A stretch of DNA of 64,000 nucleotides, taken from NCBI RefSeq assembly GCF_018310535.1, contig NZ_CP074102.1, positions 2,232,001 through 2,296,000 on the forward strand, in the 5' to 3' direction. Position 1 is the first letter of the stretch. The number at the start of each line of letters is the position of its first letter. The notes under the pieces are model-generated. The model had not been told where the DNA came from and searched no databases. It was given only the letters and a program-made list of their open reading frames with translations. The DNA comes from Streptomyces mirabilis. Its GTDB lineage: Bacteria; Actinomycetota; Actinomycetes; Streptomycetales; Streptomycetaceae. Both the position numbers and the translations under genes were made by a program. Of this stretch, positions 52,905 to 62,197 are shown in pieces.

Positions 52905-55900
52905 TCAGCCGGCTCGGTATGCCTCCAGGAGTTTCGTCAGTGCCTGGGTGTAGTGGGCGGTCAGGAGTAGGTGATCGGCTTCCGCGAAGGGTTTGGCGAG
53001 TGCGGGGGTGATGGTTGAGCCCGTGCTCTGCTGGACCAGGAGGCGGGCCTGGGTGACCGCGGCGCGGCCCAGTCGCGCCGAGCCGGTTCGGTCCGCGGTC
53101 CGGGCGAGGAGGGTGAGGGCCCTGAGCGTGGCCTCGCCGCCCCCGGGGACCTTCGTGAGTGTGGTCAGGCCCCAGCCGTAGGGGAACTGGGGATCGTAGG
53201 ACGCGTCACCGACGTTGATCGGGAGTTGACTCTCCGACTTGGGCCAGGTGACGGGAAGCTGGCCGGTGAAGGCGCGCTTGCCGTACAGCACGTCCGCCAC
53301 GCCGTCGCCCTCCGTGCCGGGCAGCCACGAGGCGACCAGGGCGTCGATCTCACCCAGGCGGTCGCCGATGAGTTGCGGGCGGCCCGAGACGATCAGGACC
53401 GCGCACTTCATGGCGGCGCACACCTTGTCCACGGCGGCCTGGTCGGCGGGGGTCAGGGCGAGGTCGTTGCCGTTGCCCACATCGCCGACGCCCTCCGCGT
53501 AGGGGGTCTCGCCCACGACGACCACACCCACGTCGTAGCCGGACGTCGGCGCCGAGGCGTCCTTCGAGTAGGTGACGTCACCGCCGGCATTGCGCATGCC
53601 CTGCAGGATCGTCGTACCGTCCGTGTGCTTCCCGGACGCGCCCTGCCAGGTGATCGTCCAGCCGCCGGTCTGGTTGCCGAGGTCGTCGGCGTTCGAACCG
53701 GCCACGTACACCTTCTGGGACTTCTTCAGGGGCAGTACGCCGGCCGCGTTCTTCAGGAGGACCTGGGACTTGGCCGCCGCCTCACGGGCGACCGCCCGGT
53801 GACCGGCGGAGCCGATCGCCGCCGCGCCGCTCGTGTCCGCGTACGGCTTCTCGAACAGGCCGAGTTTGAACTTCTGGGTGAGGATGCGGGACACGGCGTC
53901 GTTCACCCGCGCCTCGCTGATACGGCCCGCCCGTACCTCGTCGACCAGCGTCGTACGGAAGTCCTTGTAGGCGTACGGAACCATGATCATGTCCAGGCCC
54001 GCGTTGATCGACGTACGGACGTCGGACGCGTAGTCGCCGGGGATCTGGTCGATGGCCTGCCAGTCGCTGATGACGAATCCGTCGAAGCCCATGCGGTCCT
54101 TGAGCACGCCGTTGATCATGTCCGCCCGGGCGTGCATCTTCACCGGGCCCTGGCCGTCGCCGAGGATGTCGAGGGAGGAGTAGGAGGGCATGACCGAGCC
54201 GATGCCACGGTCGACCGCCGTCTGGTACGGCGCCAGGTGGACGGCCTCCAACTGCTGCCGGGTGACCTTCGTGACGCCCTGGTCGATGGTGTACGAGCCC
54301 GTCGTGGACGAGCCGTACTCCGTGCCGCCGTCGCCGACGAAGTGCTTGGCCGTGGCCAGTACCTTGTCGTTGTCCTTCAGGTCCTTGCCGTTGGCGGCGC
54401 CCTGGAGGCCCTGGATCATCGTCTCCATGGACTCGACGAGCGCGGGGTCCTCGCCGAAGGACTCGTAGGAGCGGCCCCAGCGTTCGTCGCGCGTGACGCA
54501 GAGGCAGGGGGCGAAGTCCCAGGGGATGCCGGTGGCGCGCACCTCGGCCGCCGTCACGGAGCCTGTCCGCTCGGCCAGCCGGGGATCACGGGTCGCGCCG
54601 ATGCCGATGTTGTGCGGCATGATCGTCGCGCCGGTGAGGTTGTTGTGGCCGTGCACCGCGTCCACGCCGTAGATCAGCGGGATCTGGAACCGTGTCGCCT
54701 GTGCCCGAAGCTGGAAGGCGTCGATCATCTTCGCCCATGCCTCGGGGGTGTTGGGCGTCGGGGTCGAGCCGCCGCCGGACAGGAGCGAGCCGAGGTCGTA
54801 CGTGGCGATGTCGCCCTGCGCGGTGAGCGCGCCGCGTTCGGCCTGGGTCATCTGCCCGGCCTTCTCCTCCAGGGACATGCGGGAGACGAGGTCGGCGACC
54901 CGCTTCTTCACGGGCAGTTTCGGGTCCAGGTACGGCAGGCCGTGGGCGTCTATGACGATCTGCGGGGTCTCGGCGGGGGCCTTCGCGCCGGTGACCGTGA
55001 GCTTCAGGGGGATCGTCTCGGCGGGTTCGGCGGACTTGTCGCGCAGCGTCGGGACCTGGATGGTGCGGGTGGCGCCGGAGGCCGTGCCCGCCGGGAAGGT
55101 GATCTCGCCCTTGACCGGTGTGTAGTCCTTGCCGGGCTCAGCGCTGCCGCCCGCGCTCTCGTAGGCGACGGTCACAGGTTCGTCGATCGGGGCGGCTCCG
55201 GTCGTGGCGACGGAGAGCTTCACTGTCGCCGTCGCTCCCTCCTTCACCGGGTGGACGGCGGAGTCGGTGGTGACGGAGGCGCGCAGGGACTGGTCGGCCT
55301 TGCCGTACAACTCGACGTCGTCCATGGCGAACCGGCCCTTGACGCCGACCGGGAGCGTGAGGGCGTACCCCCACATCTGGGTGAGGCCGAGTACCTGGTC
55401 GATGCCGCCGACGGGCTGGTAGTCCGTGCGGTAGGTGAAGTCGGTGAAGGGGATCTCGATCTGCTTCCAGCCGGTGAAGTCGTCGGTGAAGGACGTCGTC
55501 CACAGCTCGGAGGCCTCGCCGTTGGCGCCGCCGTCCTTGATCTCGAAAGCGACCTTCTTGGCGTTGTTCTGACCGTCCCACCAGAAACGGATGCCCTTGT
55601 GGGCCGACCAGTCGTGGGCCGGCTGGTCGAAGGCGAAGTCGTGGGTGAAGCCGCCGTAGCCGCTGATGTCGTAAGTGCCGGTGAGGACCTTGGTGCCCTC
55701 AGGGGCGTCGGTGCGGGTGGTCAGCGCGAGCGCGGGCGGGTCGTCGGCGTCGCCGCCCCAGGTGAACAGGCCCCCGGCGGGGGGATTGGCGAAGGGGACC
55801 TCGCCCTCGAAGCGGTCGACGGGGACGGGGGCCGGTTCGTCGGCCGTGGCCGCTCCGGCCGAAAGGAGCGGCAGCAGCCCCGTGAGCAAAGCGGCGGAGG

Positions 55901-55922
55901 CGAGCAGGGCGGTTCTTCGCAT
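52905..55922 (-). CDS. secreted GH3 beta-glucosidase-type enzyme
   Basis: The 1005-residue protein has a signal peptide, a CBM11-like beta-sandwich (VDRFEGEVPFANPPAGGLF, GIRFWWDGQNNAKKVAFEI in blocks), a Calx-beta-like domain (about 210-325, EPGKDYTPVKGEITFPAG), then a full GH3 core. The GH3 domain shows LVSRMSLEEKAGQMTQ, KHFVGDGGTEYGS and the nucleophile Asp620 in GFVISDWQAID. A C-terminal helical extension of about 75 residues follows. GH3 enzymes cleave beta-linked glucose or xylose from oligosaccharides outside the cell. It is divergent from the GH30 gene. Confidence 0.94.
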   Translation of the reverse strand: MRRTALLASAALLTGLLPLLSAGAATADEPAPVPVDRFEGEVPFANPPAGGLFTWGGDADDPPALALTTRTDAPEGTKVLTGTYDISGYGGFTHDFAFDQPAHDWSAHKGIRFWWDGQNNAKKVAFEIKDGGANGEASELWTTSFTDDFTGWKQIEIPFTDFTYRTDYQPVGGIDQVLGLTQMWGYALTLPVGVKGRFAMDDVELYGKADQSLRASVTTDSAVHPVKEGATATVKLSVATTGAAPIDEPVTVAYESAGGSAEPGKDYTPVKGEITFPAGTASGATRTIQVPTLRDKSAEPAETIPLKLTVTGAKAPAETPQIVIDAHGLPYLDPKLPVKKRVADLVSRMSLEEKAGQMTQAERGALTAQGDIATYDLGSLLSGGGSTPTPNTPEAWAKMIDAFQLRAQATRFQIPLIYGVDAVHGHNNLTGATIMPHNIGIGATRDPRLAERTGSVTAAEVRATGIPWDFAPCLCVTRDERWGRSYESFGEDPALVESMETMIQGLQGAANGKDLKDNDKVLATAKHFVGDGGTEYGSSTTGSYTIDQGVTKVTRQQLEAVHLAPYQTAVDRGIGSVMPSYSSLDILGDGQGPVKMHARADMINGVLKDRMGFDGFVISDWQAIDQIPGDYASDVRTSINAGLDMIMVPYAYKDFRTTLVDEVRAGRISEARVNDAVSRILTQKFKLGLFEKPYADTSGAAAIGSAGHRAVAREAAAKSQVLLKNAAGVLPLKKSQKVYVAGSNADDLGNQTGGWTITWQGASGKHTDGTTILQGMRNAGGDVTYSKDASAPTSGYDVGVVVVGETPYAEGVGDVGNGNDLALTPADQAAVDKVCAAMKCAVLIVSGRPQLIGDRLGEIDALVASWLPGTEGDGVADVLYGKRAFTGQLPVTWPKSESQLPINVGDASYDPQFPYGWGLTTLTKVPGGGEATLRALTLLARTADRTGSARLGRAAVTQARLLVQQSTGSTITPALAKPFAEADHLLLTAHYTQALTKLLEAYRAG

Positions 55923-56203
55923 GGACCTTCCCTCGACTCTACGTAGTCCCTGGTGTTCCCTGACCGGGCGCCTGACGGCATCTCCGGTTGGTCTCTTACG
56001 ACTTAGATCACGGCGTGAGTTAACTGGCGTCCCGGGAGGCCGTCAAGACTTCACGTCAGAACCGGTACACGGGCAATGTGCGGCCGGATCAGGGCAGTTG
56101 TTCTTTCACGCCCTGAACGCGAGACCCCTTGACGTGGACCCGAAGCCGTCATTTACTCACGGCTCGCACGCCCCCTCCCCCACACCCAGAAGGGCGACGC
56201 GTC

Positions 56204-58072
56204 ATGAGGAGATCCACACGGGCGGTCCGGCTTCTTCTCGCCGGACTGCTCACCACCGCCGGGCTGACCGCCGTCACGGCGGCGCCCGCGCACGCCGCGG
56301 GCGAACCCGTCACGGCCTGGCTGACCACGACGGACGACGACGGCGGACGCCATGTCGTCCGCGGGCTGCAGGCCCAGACGCCGTTCGCCTTCCAGGCCGG
56401 TACCGGTGGCAGCGGCGAGAACATCACCGTCGACGAGAACACCCGCTACCAGACCTTCACGGGTGGCGGCGCGTCCTTCACCGACACCGCGGCCTGGCTG
56501 ATGAACAGCAGCGGGGCGCTGTCGGCGGCCACCCGGGACGCGACGATGCGGAAACTGTTCTCGCCGACGGAGGGCATCGGGCTCTCGTTCCTGCGGAATC
56601 CGATGGGCGCGTCCGATCTCGCCCGGTACGGGTACACGTACGACGACGTGCCGGCCGGGCAGAGCGACCCGTCCCTCTCGTCGTTCTCGATCGCGCACGA
56701 TCTGGCCGATGTGGTGCCGCTGACCAAGCAGGCGCTCCAGCTGAACCCCTCGCTCACCGTGATGGCCTCGCCGTGGACGGCGCCCGCCTGGATGAAGGAC
56801 AGCGGGCAGCTCAACGGGGGCTGGCTGAAGGCGGAGGACTACGGGGCGTACGCCTCGTACTTCGTGAAGTACCTCCAGGCGTACCGGGACCAGGGGGTGC
56901 CGGTCTCCTACGTCACCGCGCAGAACGAGCCGACGTGCTGCTCGGGGTACCCGTCGATGAGCTGGAACGCGTCGGGGCTCGCGTACTTCACGAAGAGTGA
57001 GCTGCTGCCGAAGCTGCAGGCCGCGGGGCTGTCCACGAAGGTGCTGGCGCACGACTGGAACTGGGACGTGTACGACTCGTACGCCGCTCAGACCGTCGAC
57101 GACGCGGCCGTGCGCGCGCATCCGAACTTCGGGGGGATCGCCTGGCACGGGTACGGCGGGGACGTGGGCAAGCAGACGAGCGTGCACAACCAGTACCCGG
57201 GGGTGGACGCCTTCGGGACCGAGCACTCCGGTGGCACCTGGATCGCCAACCAGCAGCGCGAGGACATGCTCAACATCGTCGACTACACACGGAACTGGGC
57301 GAAGTCGGTGACGAAGTGGTCGCTGGCCGTCGATCAGAACCGGGGGCCGCACAACGGGGGGTGCGGGACATGCTCCGGGCTGATCACCGTTCACAACGGG
57401 GACGGGGCGAGTGGGCAGGTCGACTACACGATCGAGTACTACACGATGGGGCAGTTGACGAAGTTCGTGCGGCCGGGGGCGCAGCGGGTGGCCTCTACGG
57501 CGAGTACGTCCGTGCCGAACGTGGCGTGGCGGAATCCTGACGGCTCCAAGGCGCTGATCGCCTACAACGACTCCTCGTCCGCGAAGACCGTGACCATCAA
57601 CTGGGGCTCGCAGCACGCGACGTACTCACTGCCGGGGAAGACGTCCGCGACGTTCACCTGGGCTGGGGAGCAGGTCGGTGGGGGTGGACAGACCGGGGCG
57701 TTCGTGGGGCTCGCGGGCAAGTGTCTCGATGTGGCCGGGGGGTCGTCGGCGAACGGTACGGCGGTTCAGCTGTACGACTGCAATGGCTCGGACGCCCAGC
57801 GGTGGACGGTGGCGGGGGACGGGTCGGTCCAGGCGCTGGGCAAGTGCCTCGACGTCACGTCGGCGTCCACGGCTGATGGGGCGAAGGTTCAGCTCTACGA
57901 CTGCAATGGGACCGGGGCGCAGCGATGGTCGTACAACGGGTCGACGGGTGACGTGGTCAACGCGGCGGCGGGGAAGTGTCTGGACGTGACGGACAACTCT
58001 GCGGTGAATGGGGCTCGGGCGCAGATCTGGTCCTGCACGGGGGCGGCCAATCAGAAGTGGGCGCTGCGCTGA
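56204..58072 (+). CDS. secreted GH30 glycosidase with ricin-type CBM13
   Basis: The 622-residue protein has a signal peptide (LLLAGLLTTAGLTAVTAAPA), a GH30 catalytic domain with acid/base Glu242 in TAQNEPT and nucleophile Glu340 in DAFGTEHSGG, a beta-side domain, and a C-terminal ricin-B trefoil (three GKCLDV repeats with QLYDCNG and QIWSCTG). GH30 members cleave beta-glucosylceramide or beta-1,6-glucan; the exact specificity is not clear. ATG 56204 follows GAAGGG. Together with the GH3 enzyme it may degrade a fungal or plant beta-glucan. Confidence 0.93.
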   Translation: MRRSTRAVRLLLAGLLTTAGLTAVTAAPAHAAGEPVTAWLTTTDDDGGRHVVRGLQAQTPFAFQAGTGGSGENITVDENTRYQTFTGGGASFTDTAAWLMNSSGALSAATRDATMRKLFSPTEGIGLSFLRNPMGASDLARYGYTYDDVPAGQSDPSLSSFSIAHDLADVVPLTKQALQLNPSLTVMASPWTAPAWMKDSGQLNGGWLKAEDYGAYASYFVKYLQAYRDQGVPVSYVTAQNEPTCCSGYPSMSWNASGLAYFTKSELLPKLQAAGLSTKVLAHDWNWDVYDSYAAQTVDDAAVRAHPNFGGIAWHGYGGDVGKQTSVHNQYPGVDAFGTEHSGGTWIANQQREDMLNIVDYTRNWAKSVTKWSLAVDQNRGPHNGGCGTCSGLITVHNGDGASGQVDYTIEYYTMGQLTKFVRPGAQRVASTASTSVPNVAWRNPDGSKALIAYNDSSSAKTVTINWGSQHATYSLPGKTSATFTWAGEQVGGGGQTGAFVGLAGKCLDVAGGSSANGTAVQLYDCNGSDAQRWTVAGDGSVQALGKCLDVTSASTADGAKVQLYDCNGTGAQRWSYNGSTGDVVNAAAGKCLDVTDNSAVNGARAQIWSCTGAANQKWALR

Positions 58073-58090
58073 CAGAGCTCGCCCTCTTTC

Positions 58091-58219
58091 CTCGCCCCCG
58101 CCGCCCCTACCCTCCCCCAAGCTCTCGGCTTCGCTCGAGCAGGGGGGACCCCCATCATCCCCAGGGGCTCCGCCCCTTCAACCCCGCCAGGGGCGCGGGG
58201 AACTGCGCGACCAGCCCCC
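58091..58219 (+). repeat. composite intergenic repeat, right copy, with embedded palindrome
   Basis: This carries the same three blocks as 52698-52857 (58091-58109, 58159-58176, 58187-58219) in the same order and orientation. Between the first two it contains copy 3 of the dispersed palindrome (58112-58154) also seen at 3471-3514 and 23087-23129. Confidence 0.8.
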
Positions 58220-58274
58220 GCCCACCCGCAGACAAACGAATCGGGTGGGCGGGGAGCTGAGCGGGCGCGGTCGG

Positions 58275-59879
58275 CTACTCCGCCGGCTCTACGCCCGCGC
58301 GCAGCAAGCCGTACGTGTACGCATCCTCCAGCGCCTGCCAGGACGCCGCGATCACGTTCTCCGCGACGCCCACCGTGGACCACTCCCCCGCTCCGTCGGA
58401 GGTGGAGATGAGGACGCGGGTGGTGGACTGGGTGCCGTGCTTGCCCTCGAGGATGCGGACCTTGTAGTCCACGAGCTCCAGCTTGGCGAGCTGGGGGTAG
58501 ATCTTTTCGAGGGCGACCCGCAGGGCACGGTCGAGCGCGTTCACCGGACCGTTGCCCTCCGCCGTGGCGACGATGCGCTCGCCCTTGGCGAAGAGTTTGA
58601 CGGTGGCTTCGTTGGCGTGGGTGCCGTCGGGGCGGTCCTCGACGATCGCGCGCCAGGACTCGACCTGGAAGTACGTGCGTGCCCGCCCCTCCGCCTCCTC
58701 GCGGAGCAGGAGTTCGAAGGACGCGTCCGCCGCCTCGTACGTGTAGCCCTTGAGCTCGCGCTCCTTGACGCGTTCCACGACGCGGCCCACCAGCTCGCGG
58801 TCGCCGCCGAGGTCGATGCCGAGTTCCTTGCCCTTGAGCTCGATGGACGCGCGGCCCGCCATGTCGGAGACCAGCATCCGCATGGTGTTGCCGACCTGCT
58901 CGGGGTCGATGTGCTGGTAGAGGTCCGGGTCGACCTTGATCGCGGAAGCGTGCAGGCCCGCCTTGTGGGCGAAGGCCGAGACGCCGACGTACGGCTGGTG
59001 CGTGGAGGGGGTGAGGTTGACGACCTCGGCGATCGCGTGCGAGATCCGCGTCATCTCGCGCAGGGCGCCGTCCGGGAGGACCTTCTTGCCGTACTTCAGT
59101 TCCAGGGCGGCCACGACCGGGAACAGGTTCGAGTTGCCGACCCGTTCGCCGTAGCCGTTCGCGGTGCACTGGACGTGGGTCGCGCCCGCGTCGACGGCGG
59201 CCAGGGTGTTGGCGACCGCGCAGCCCGTGTCGTCCTGGGCGTGCATGCCGAGCCGGGCGCCGGTGTCGGCGAGGACCGTGGCGACGACCGCCTGGACCTG
59301 GGCGGGGAGCATGCCGCCGTTGGTGTCGCAGAGGATGACGACGTCGGCGCCCGCCCCCCAGGCCGCGCGGACGACCGCCTTCGCGTACTCGGGGTTCGCG
59401 CGGTAGCCGTCGAAGAAGTGCTCGCAGTCGACGAAGACCCGGCGGCCCTGCTCGCGCAGGTACGAGACCGTGTCCCGGACCATCTCCAGGTTTTCGTCGA
59501 GGGTGGTGCGCAGTGCGAGTTCGACGTGGCGGTCGTGGGACTTGGCGACCAGGGTGATCACCTGGGCGCCGGCGTCGAGAAGGGCCTTGACCTGCGGGTC
59601 CTCGCTCGCCTTGCCGCCCGCGCGGCGGGTGGCGCCGAACGCGACCAGCTGGGCGTGCTTGAAGTCGATCTCCTGCTGGGCGCGGGCGAAGAACTCGGTG
59701 TCGCGCGGGTTGGCGCCCGGCCAGCCGCCCTCGATGAAGCCCACCCCGAAGTCGTCCAGGTGCCGTGCGATGGCCAGCTTGTCCGCCACGGTGAGGTTGA
59801 TGCCCTCACGCTGCGCGCCGTCGCGCAGGGTCGTGTCGAAGACGTGGAACGAATCGTCGAGCTCGCTGGTTTCGGTCAT
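58275..59879 (-). CDS. cimA: (R)-citramalate synthase
   Basis: CimA condenses pyruvate and acetyl-CoA to citramalate, entering isoleucine synthesis without threonine; related enzymes are 2-isopropylmalate synthases. The 534-residue protein begins HVFDTTLRDGAQREGINLTV, has GADVVILCDTNGGMLP and the metal-binding HAQDDTGCAVANTLAA, and ends in a LeuA-type allosteric domain (about 400-520). ATG 59879 follows AGGAG eight bases before. It is preceded by an attenuator-like leader. The leuA-family alternative is less likely because of the TLRDG(A)QREG head typical of CimA. Confidence 0.9.
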   Translation of the reverse strand: MTETSELDDSFHVFDTTLRDGAQREGINLTVADKLAIARHLDDFGVGFIEGGWPGANPRDTEFFARAQQEIDFKHAQLVAFGATRRAGGKASEDPQVKALLDAGAQVITLVAKSHDRHVELALRTTLDENLEMVRDTVSYLREQGRRVFVDCEHFFDGYRANPEYAKAVVRAAWGAGADVVILCDTNGGMLPAQVQAVVATVLADTGARLGMHAQDDTGCAVANTLAAVDAGATHVQCTANGYGERVGNSNLFPVVAALELKYGKKVLPDGALREMTRISHAIAEVVNLTPSTHQPYVGVSAFAHKAGLHASAIKVDPDLYQHIDPEQVGNTMRMLVSDMAGRASIELKGKELGIDLGGDRELVGRVVERVKERELKGYTYEAADASFELLLREEAEGRARTYFQVESWRAIVEDRPDGTHANEATVKLFAKGERIVATAEGNGPVNALDRALRVALEKIYPQLAKLELVDYKVRILEGKHGTQSTTRVLISTSDGAGEWSTVGVAENVIAASWQALEDAYTYGLLRAGVEPAE

Positions 59880-59988
59880 GGTGTTCGGCTCCTGATGTTG
59901 GATCTCGGTCTGTACCGGAATGACCGGCTCCACCGTCCTCCAATGATCCCTCGCGCTCCCTTCCCGGCTTGAGGTGGGCCAGGAAAAC

Positions 59989-60015
59989 GAAAAACCTCTC
60001 GCGGGTGCGAGAGGT
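59989..60015 (-). terminator. attenuator-like terminator in the cimA leader
   Basis: On the minus strand ACCTCTCG (60015-60008) pairs with CGAGAGGT around CACCCGC and is followed by TTTTT (59993-59989). It lies 110 bp before the cimA start, so transcription must read through or be prevented from forming it. Confidence 0.85.
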
Positions 60016-60069
60016 CTGCGCGCGGGTCGAGGACGACGATGTCCGCCCGTACGTGGTGGTACGTGGCGG

Positions 60070-60105
60070 TCACTGCGGACCGGCGCGCCTGCTGCCAATA
60101 ATCAT
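60070..60105 (-). promoter_or_regulatory. candidate leader peptide (MIIGSRRAGPQ) of cimA
   Basis: An ATG at 60105 opens an 11-codon frame with two consecutive rare ATT isoleucine codons, ending TGA at 60070. Directly overlapping it, a GTG frame (60073 to 59876) runs through the terminator with Ile-Val-Val-Leu codons and ends as ATGA with the cimA start. The AT-rich ATGATTATT could instead be a -10 element. Confidence 0.45.
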
Positions 60106-60114
60106 GGCGAACGA

Positions 60115-60153
60115 GAGCACGGGGGCAGTCTGGCACATACCGCCCCCGTGCTC
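60115..60153 (-). terminator. terminator of the upstream MFS gene
   Basis: GAGCACGGGGGC and GCCCCCGTGCTC are perfectly complementary (12 bp) around a 15-nt loop, directly after the transporter stop and before the cimA leader. Confidence 0.8.
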
Positions 60154-60163
60154 ACGGGTTGTC

Positions 60164-61483
60164 TCAGGATGCGAGCCGCGCCCTGGGCTCCGAGGAGGGT
60201 TCCTGGCCGGGGCCGGCCCGGTTGAGGTCCAGGTCGCGGGTCTCCCGCATGGTGACGTAGACCACCAGCGACACCGCCGCGCAGCCCGCCACGTACCAGT
60301 AGAAGCCGGACTCGATGCCCGCGTCCTTGAACCACAGGGCGACGTATTCGGCCGTGCCGCCGAAGAGGGCGTTGGCGATGGCGTACGGGAGGGCGACGCC
60401 CAGGGCGCGGACGCCGGTCGGGAACAGCTCCGCCTTCACACAGGCGTTGATGGAGGTGTAGCCGGTGACCACCACCAGGGCCAGCAGAGCCAGGCCGAGG
60501 GCGGGCCAGAAGCTGCCCACGTGCCGCAGCATCGTCATGATCGGGACCGTCAGGAACGTCGAGCCCACCGCGAAGGTGATGAGCAGCGGGCGGCGGCCGA
60601 CACGGTCGGAGAGACGGCCCGCGAGCGGCTGGAGACAGGCGAAGACGATCAGCGCGGTGAAGGAGACGAGGGTCGCGGTCTCCTTGGGCAGGCCCGCCGA
60701 GTTGGAGAGGTACTTCGTCAGGTAGGTGGTGTACGTGTAGTAGGCGACCGTGCCGCCCATCGTGAGCGCGATGACCAGGAAGGCCTCCCTCCGGTGCTGC
60801 CACAGCGCGCGCATCGTGCCGCGCTCCTCGTCGGACGCGGCCTCCTCGTACACCTCGGTCTCCAGCATCGTGCGCCGCAGATAGAACACGACGGCCGCGC
60901 CGAGCGCGCCCACGATGAAGGGAATGCGCCAGCCCCAGCTGTGCAGCGCGTCGTCGGACAGGGTGCGCTGGAGGATGATCTGCAGGCCGAGGCCGAGGAT
61001 CTGGCCCGCGGTCATCGACACGTACTGGAAGCTGGAGGCGAAGCCGCGCCGCTCGGGGGCGGAGGCCTCGGTGAGGTAGGTGGCGCTGGCCGCGTACTCG
61101 CCGCCCACCGAGAGTCCTTGCAGCAGGCGGGCGACAAGCAGGACGGCCGCGCCGCCGTAGCCCGCCACCGCGTAGGTCGGTGCGAAGGCGATGAGGAGCG
61201 CCGACAGCGACATCAGGGTGACGGTCAGCGTCAGGGCGGTCTTGCGGCCTCTGCGGTCGGCGATCCGGCCGAGCAGCCAGCCGCCGACCGGGCGCATGAA
61301 GAAGCCGACCGCGAAGATGCCCGCGGTGTTCATGAGCTGGGCGGTGGGGTTGTCGTCGGGGAAGAAGGCTCCGGCGAAGTAGGTGGCGAAGCTCGCGTAC
61401 ACGAACCAGTCGAACCACTCCACCATGTTGCCCGCCGAGCCGACCCAGATCTTCTTCCAGTGCTCTCGTCCCGTGAGTGCCAT
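60164..61483 (-). CDS. MFS transporter, metabolite:H+ symporter (MHS) type
   Basis: The 439-residue transporter has 12 predicted membrane segments and MHS hallmarks: MVEWFDWFVYASFATYFAGAFF, in blocks, at the start, GRIADRRGRKTAL in loop 2-3, LLQGLSVGGEYAASATYLTE, and LAGRLSDRVGRRPLL in loop 8-9. The family imports alpha-ketoglutarate, citrate, proline or shikimate. It is last in the order ureC-aguA-tetR-transporter on one strand, so a nitrogen-compound substrate is possible but unproven. Confidence 0.92.
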   Translation of the reverse strand: MALTGREHWKKIWVGSAGNMVEWFDWFVYASFATYFAGAFFPDDNPTAQLMNTAGIFAVGFFMRPVGGWLLGRIADRRGRKTALTLTVTLMSLSALLIAFAPTYAVAGYGGAAVLLVARLLQGLSVGGEYAASATYLTEASAPERRGFASSFQYVSMTAGQILGLGLQIILQRTLSDDALHSWGWRIPFIVGALGAAVVFYLRRTMLETEVYEEAASDEERGTMRALWQHRREAFLVIALTMGGTVAYYTYTTYLTKYLSNSAGLPKETATLVSFTALIVFACLQPLAGRLSDRVGRRPLLITFAVGSTFLTVPIMTMLRHVGSFWPALGLALLALVVVTGYTSINACVKAELFPTGVRALGVALPYAIANALFGGTAEYVALWFKDAGIESGFYWYVAGCAAVSLVVYVTMRETRDLDLNRAGPGQEPSSEPRARLAS

Positions 61484-61580
61484 GAGCCGTAACGTGCCCG
61501 CTGATCACGGCCGCGACAAGGGCGCCTCACGTTTTGTTCATTGCGTTCACAGGCGGGAGCGCAGCCACGGCAAGTGACCG

Positions 61581-62183
61581 TCAGCTCAGGGATTCGTCCA
61601 GAAACTCCCTTACGTGGAGCAGGATCCGCTCTCTGTCCGTGCCGCGCAGTCCGATCGCCACATGGATGGAGAAGCCGTCGAGGAGGGCCCGCAGCCGGGC
61701 GGCGCAGCGGTCCGGGTCGACCGGCCGGAACTCGCCGCGCGAGACACCCTCGGCGAGCAGCGCGACCAGGTCGCGGTGCCAGGCGCCCTCGATGGCGACC
61801 TGCCGCTCGCGGGCGTCGTCGTCGGCGTTCTGCGAGCGGTTCCAGACCTCCAGCCAGAGCGTCCAGTGCGGGTCGCGGTGGCCGTCGGGGACGTACAGGT
61901 CGACGTACGCGTCGAGCCGCTCCCGGGCGGTGCCCCGCGCGGCGAGCAACCGGCCGCGCTCGGCGCCGAGCCGCCCCTCGCTCCACTCCAGGGTCTGCAG
62001 CAGCAGTTCGTCCTTGGAGTGGAAGTAGTAGAGGAGATGACCGCTGCTCATACCGACCTCGCGGCCGAGCGCCGCCATGGTGAGCTTCTCCAGACCGCGC
62101 TCGGCGATCATGTCCATGGCGGCGGCCAGCACGTCCTCGCGCGGAGGCGCGTTCTTCCTCCGCGGCGCGCTGTCCCCTGCCAC
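61581..62183 (-). CDS. TetR-family transcriptional regulator
   Basis: The 200-residue protein has the TetR helix-turn-helix (VLAAAMDMIAERGLEKLTMAALGREVGMSSGHLLYYF in two blocks) and a helical ligand domain. The HLLYYFHSKDELL recognition region resembles BetI-type regulators. GTG 62183 follows GGAG, seven bases away; the frame is open further upstream into the deiminase gene. It lies 14 bp after that gene and 97 bp before the transporter, so it may control both. Confidence 0.92.
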   Translation of the reverse strand: MAGDSAPRRKNAPPREDVLAAAMDMIAERGLEKLTMAALGREVGMSSGHLLYYFHSKDELLLQTLEWSEGRLGAERGRLLAARGTARERLDAYVDLYVPDGHRDPHWTLWLEVWNRSQNADDDARERQVAIEGAWHRDLVALLAEGVSRGEFRPVDPDRCAARLRALLDGFSIHVAIGLRGTDRERILLHVREFLDESLS

Positions 62184-62197
62184 GTGCGACTCCTGGT

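Noticed and set aside
53226..55946. 906-codon plus-strand frame opposite the GH3 gene
   Set aside because: No recognisable domain; the minus strand has signal peptide, CBM, and catalytic motifs.
56018..56025. AGTTAACT palindrome in the GH3/GH30 intergenic region as a LacI operator
   Set aside because: It is only 8 bp and lacks the CG-centred symmetry of LacI-family sites; too weak to call.
60465..60725. Short plus-strand frame inside the MFS gene region
   Set aside because: Antisense shadow of a gene with clear membrane segments and family motifs.
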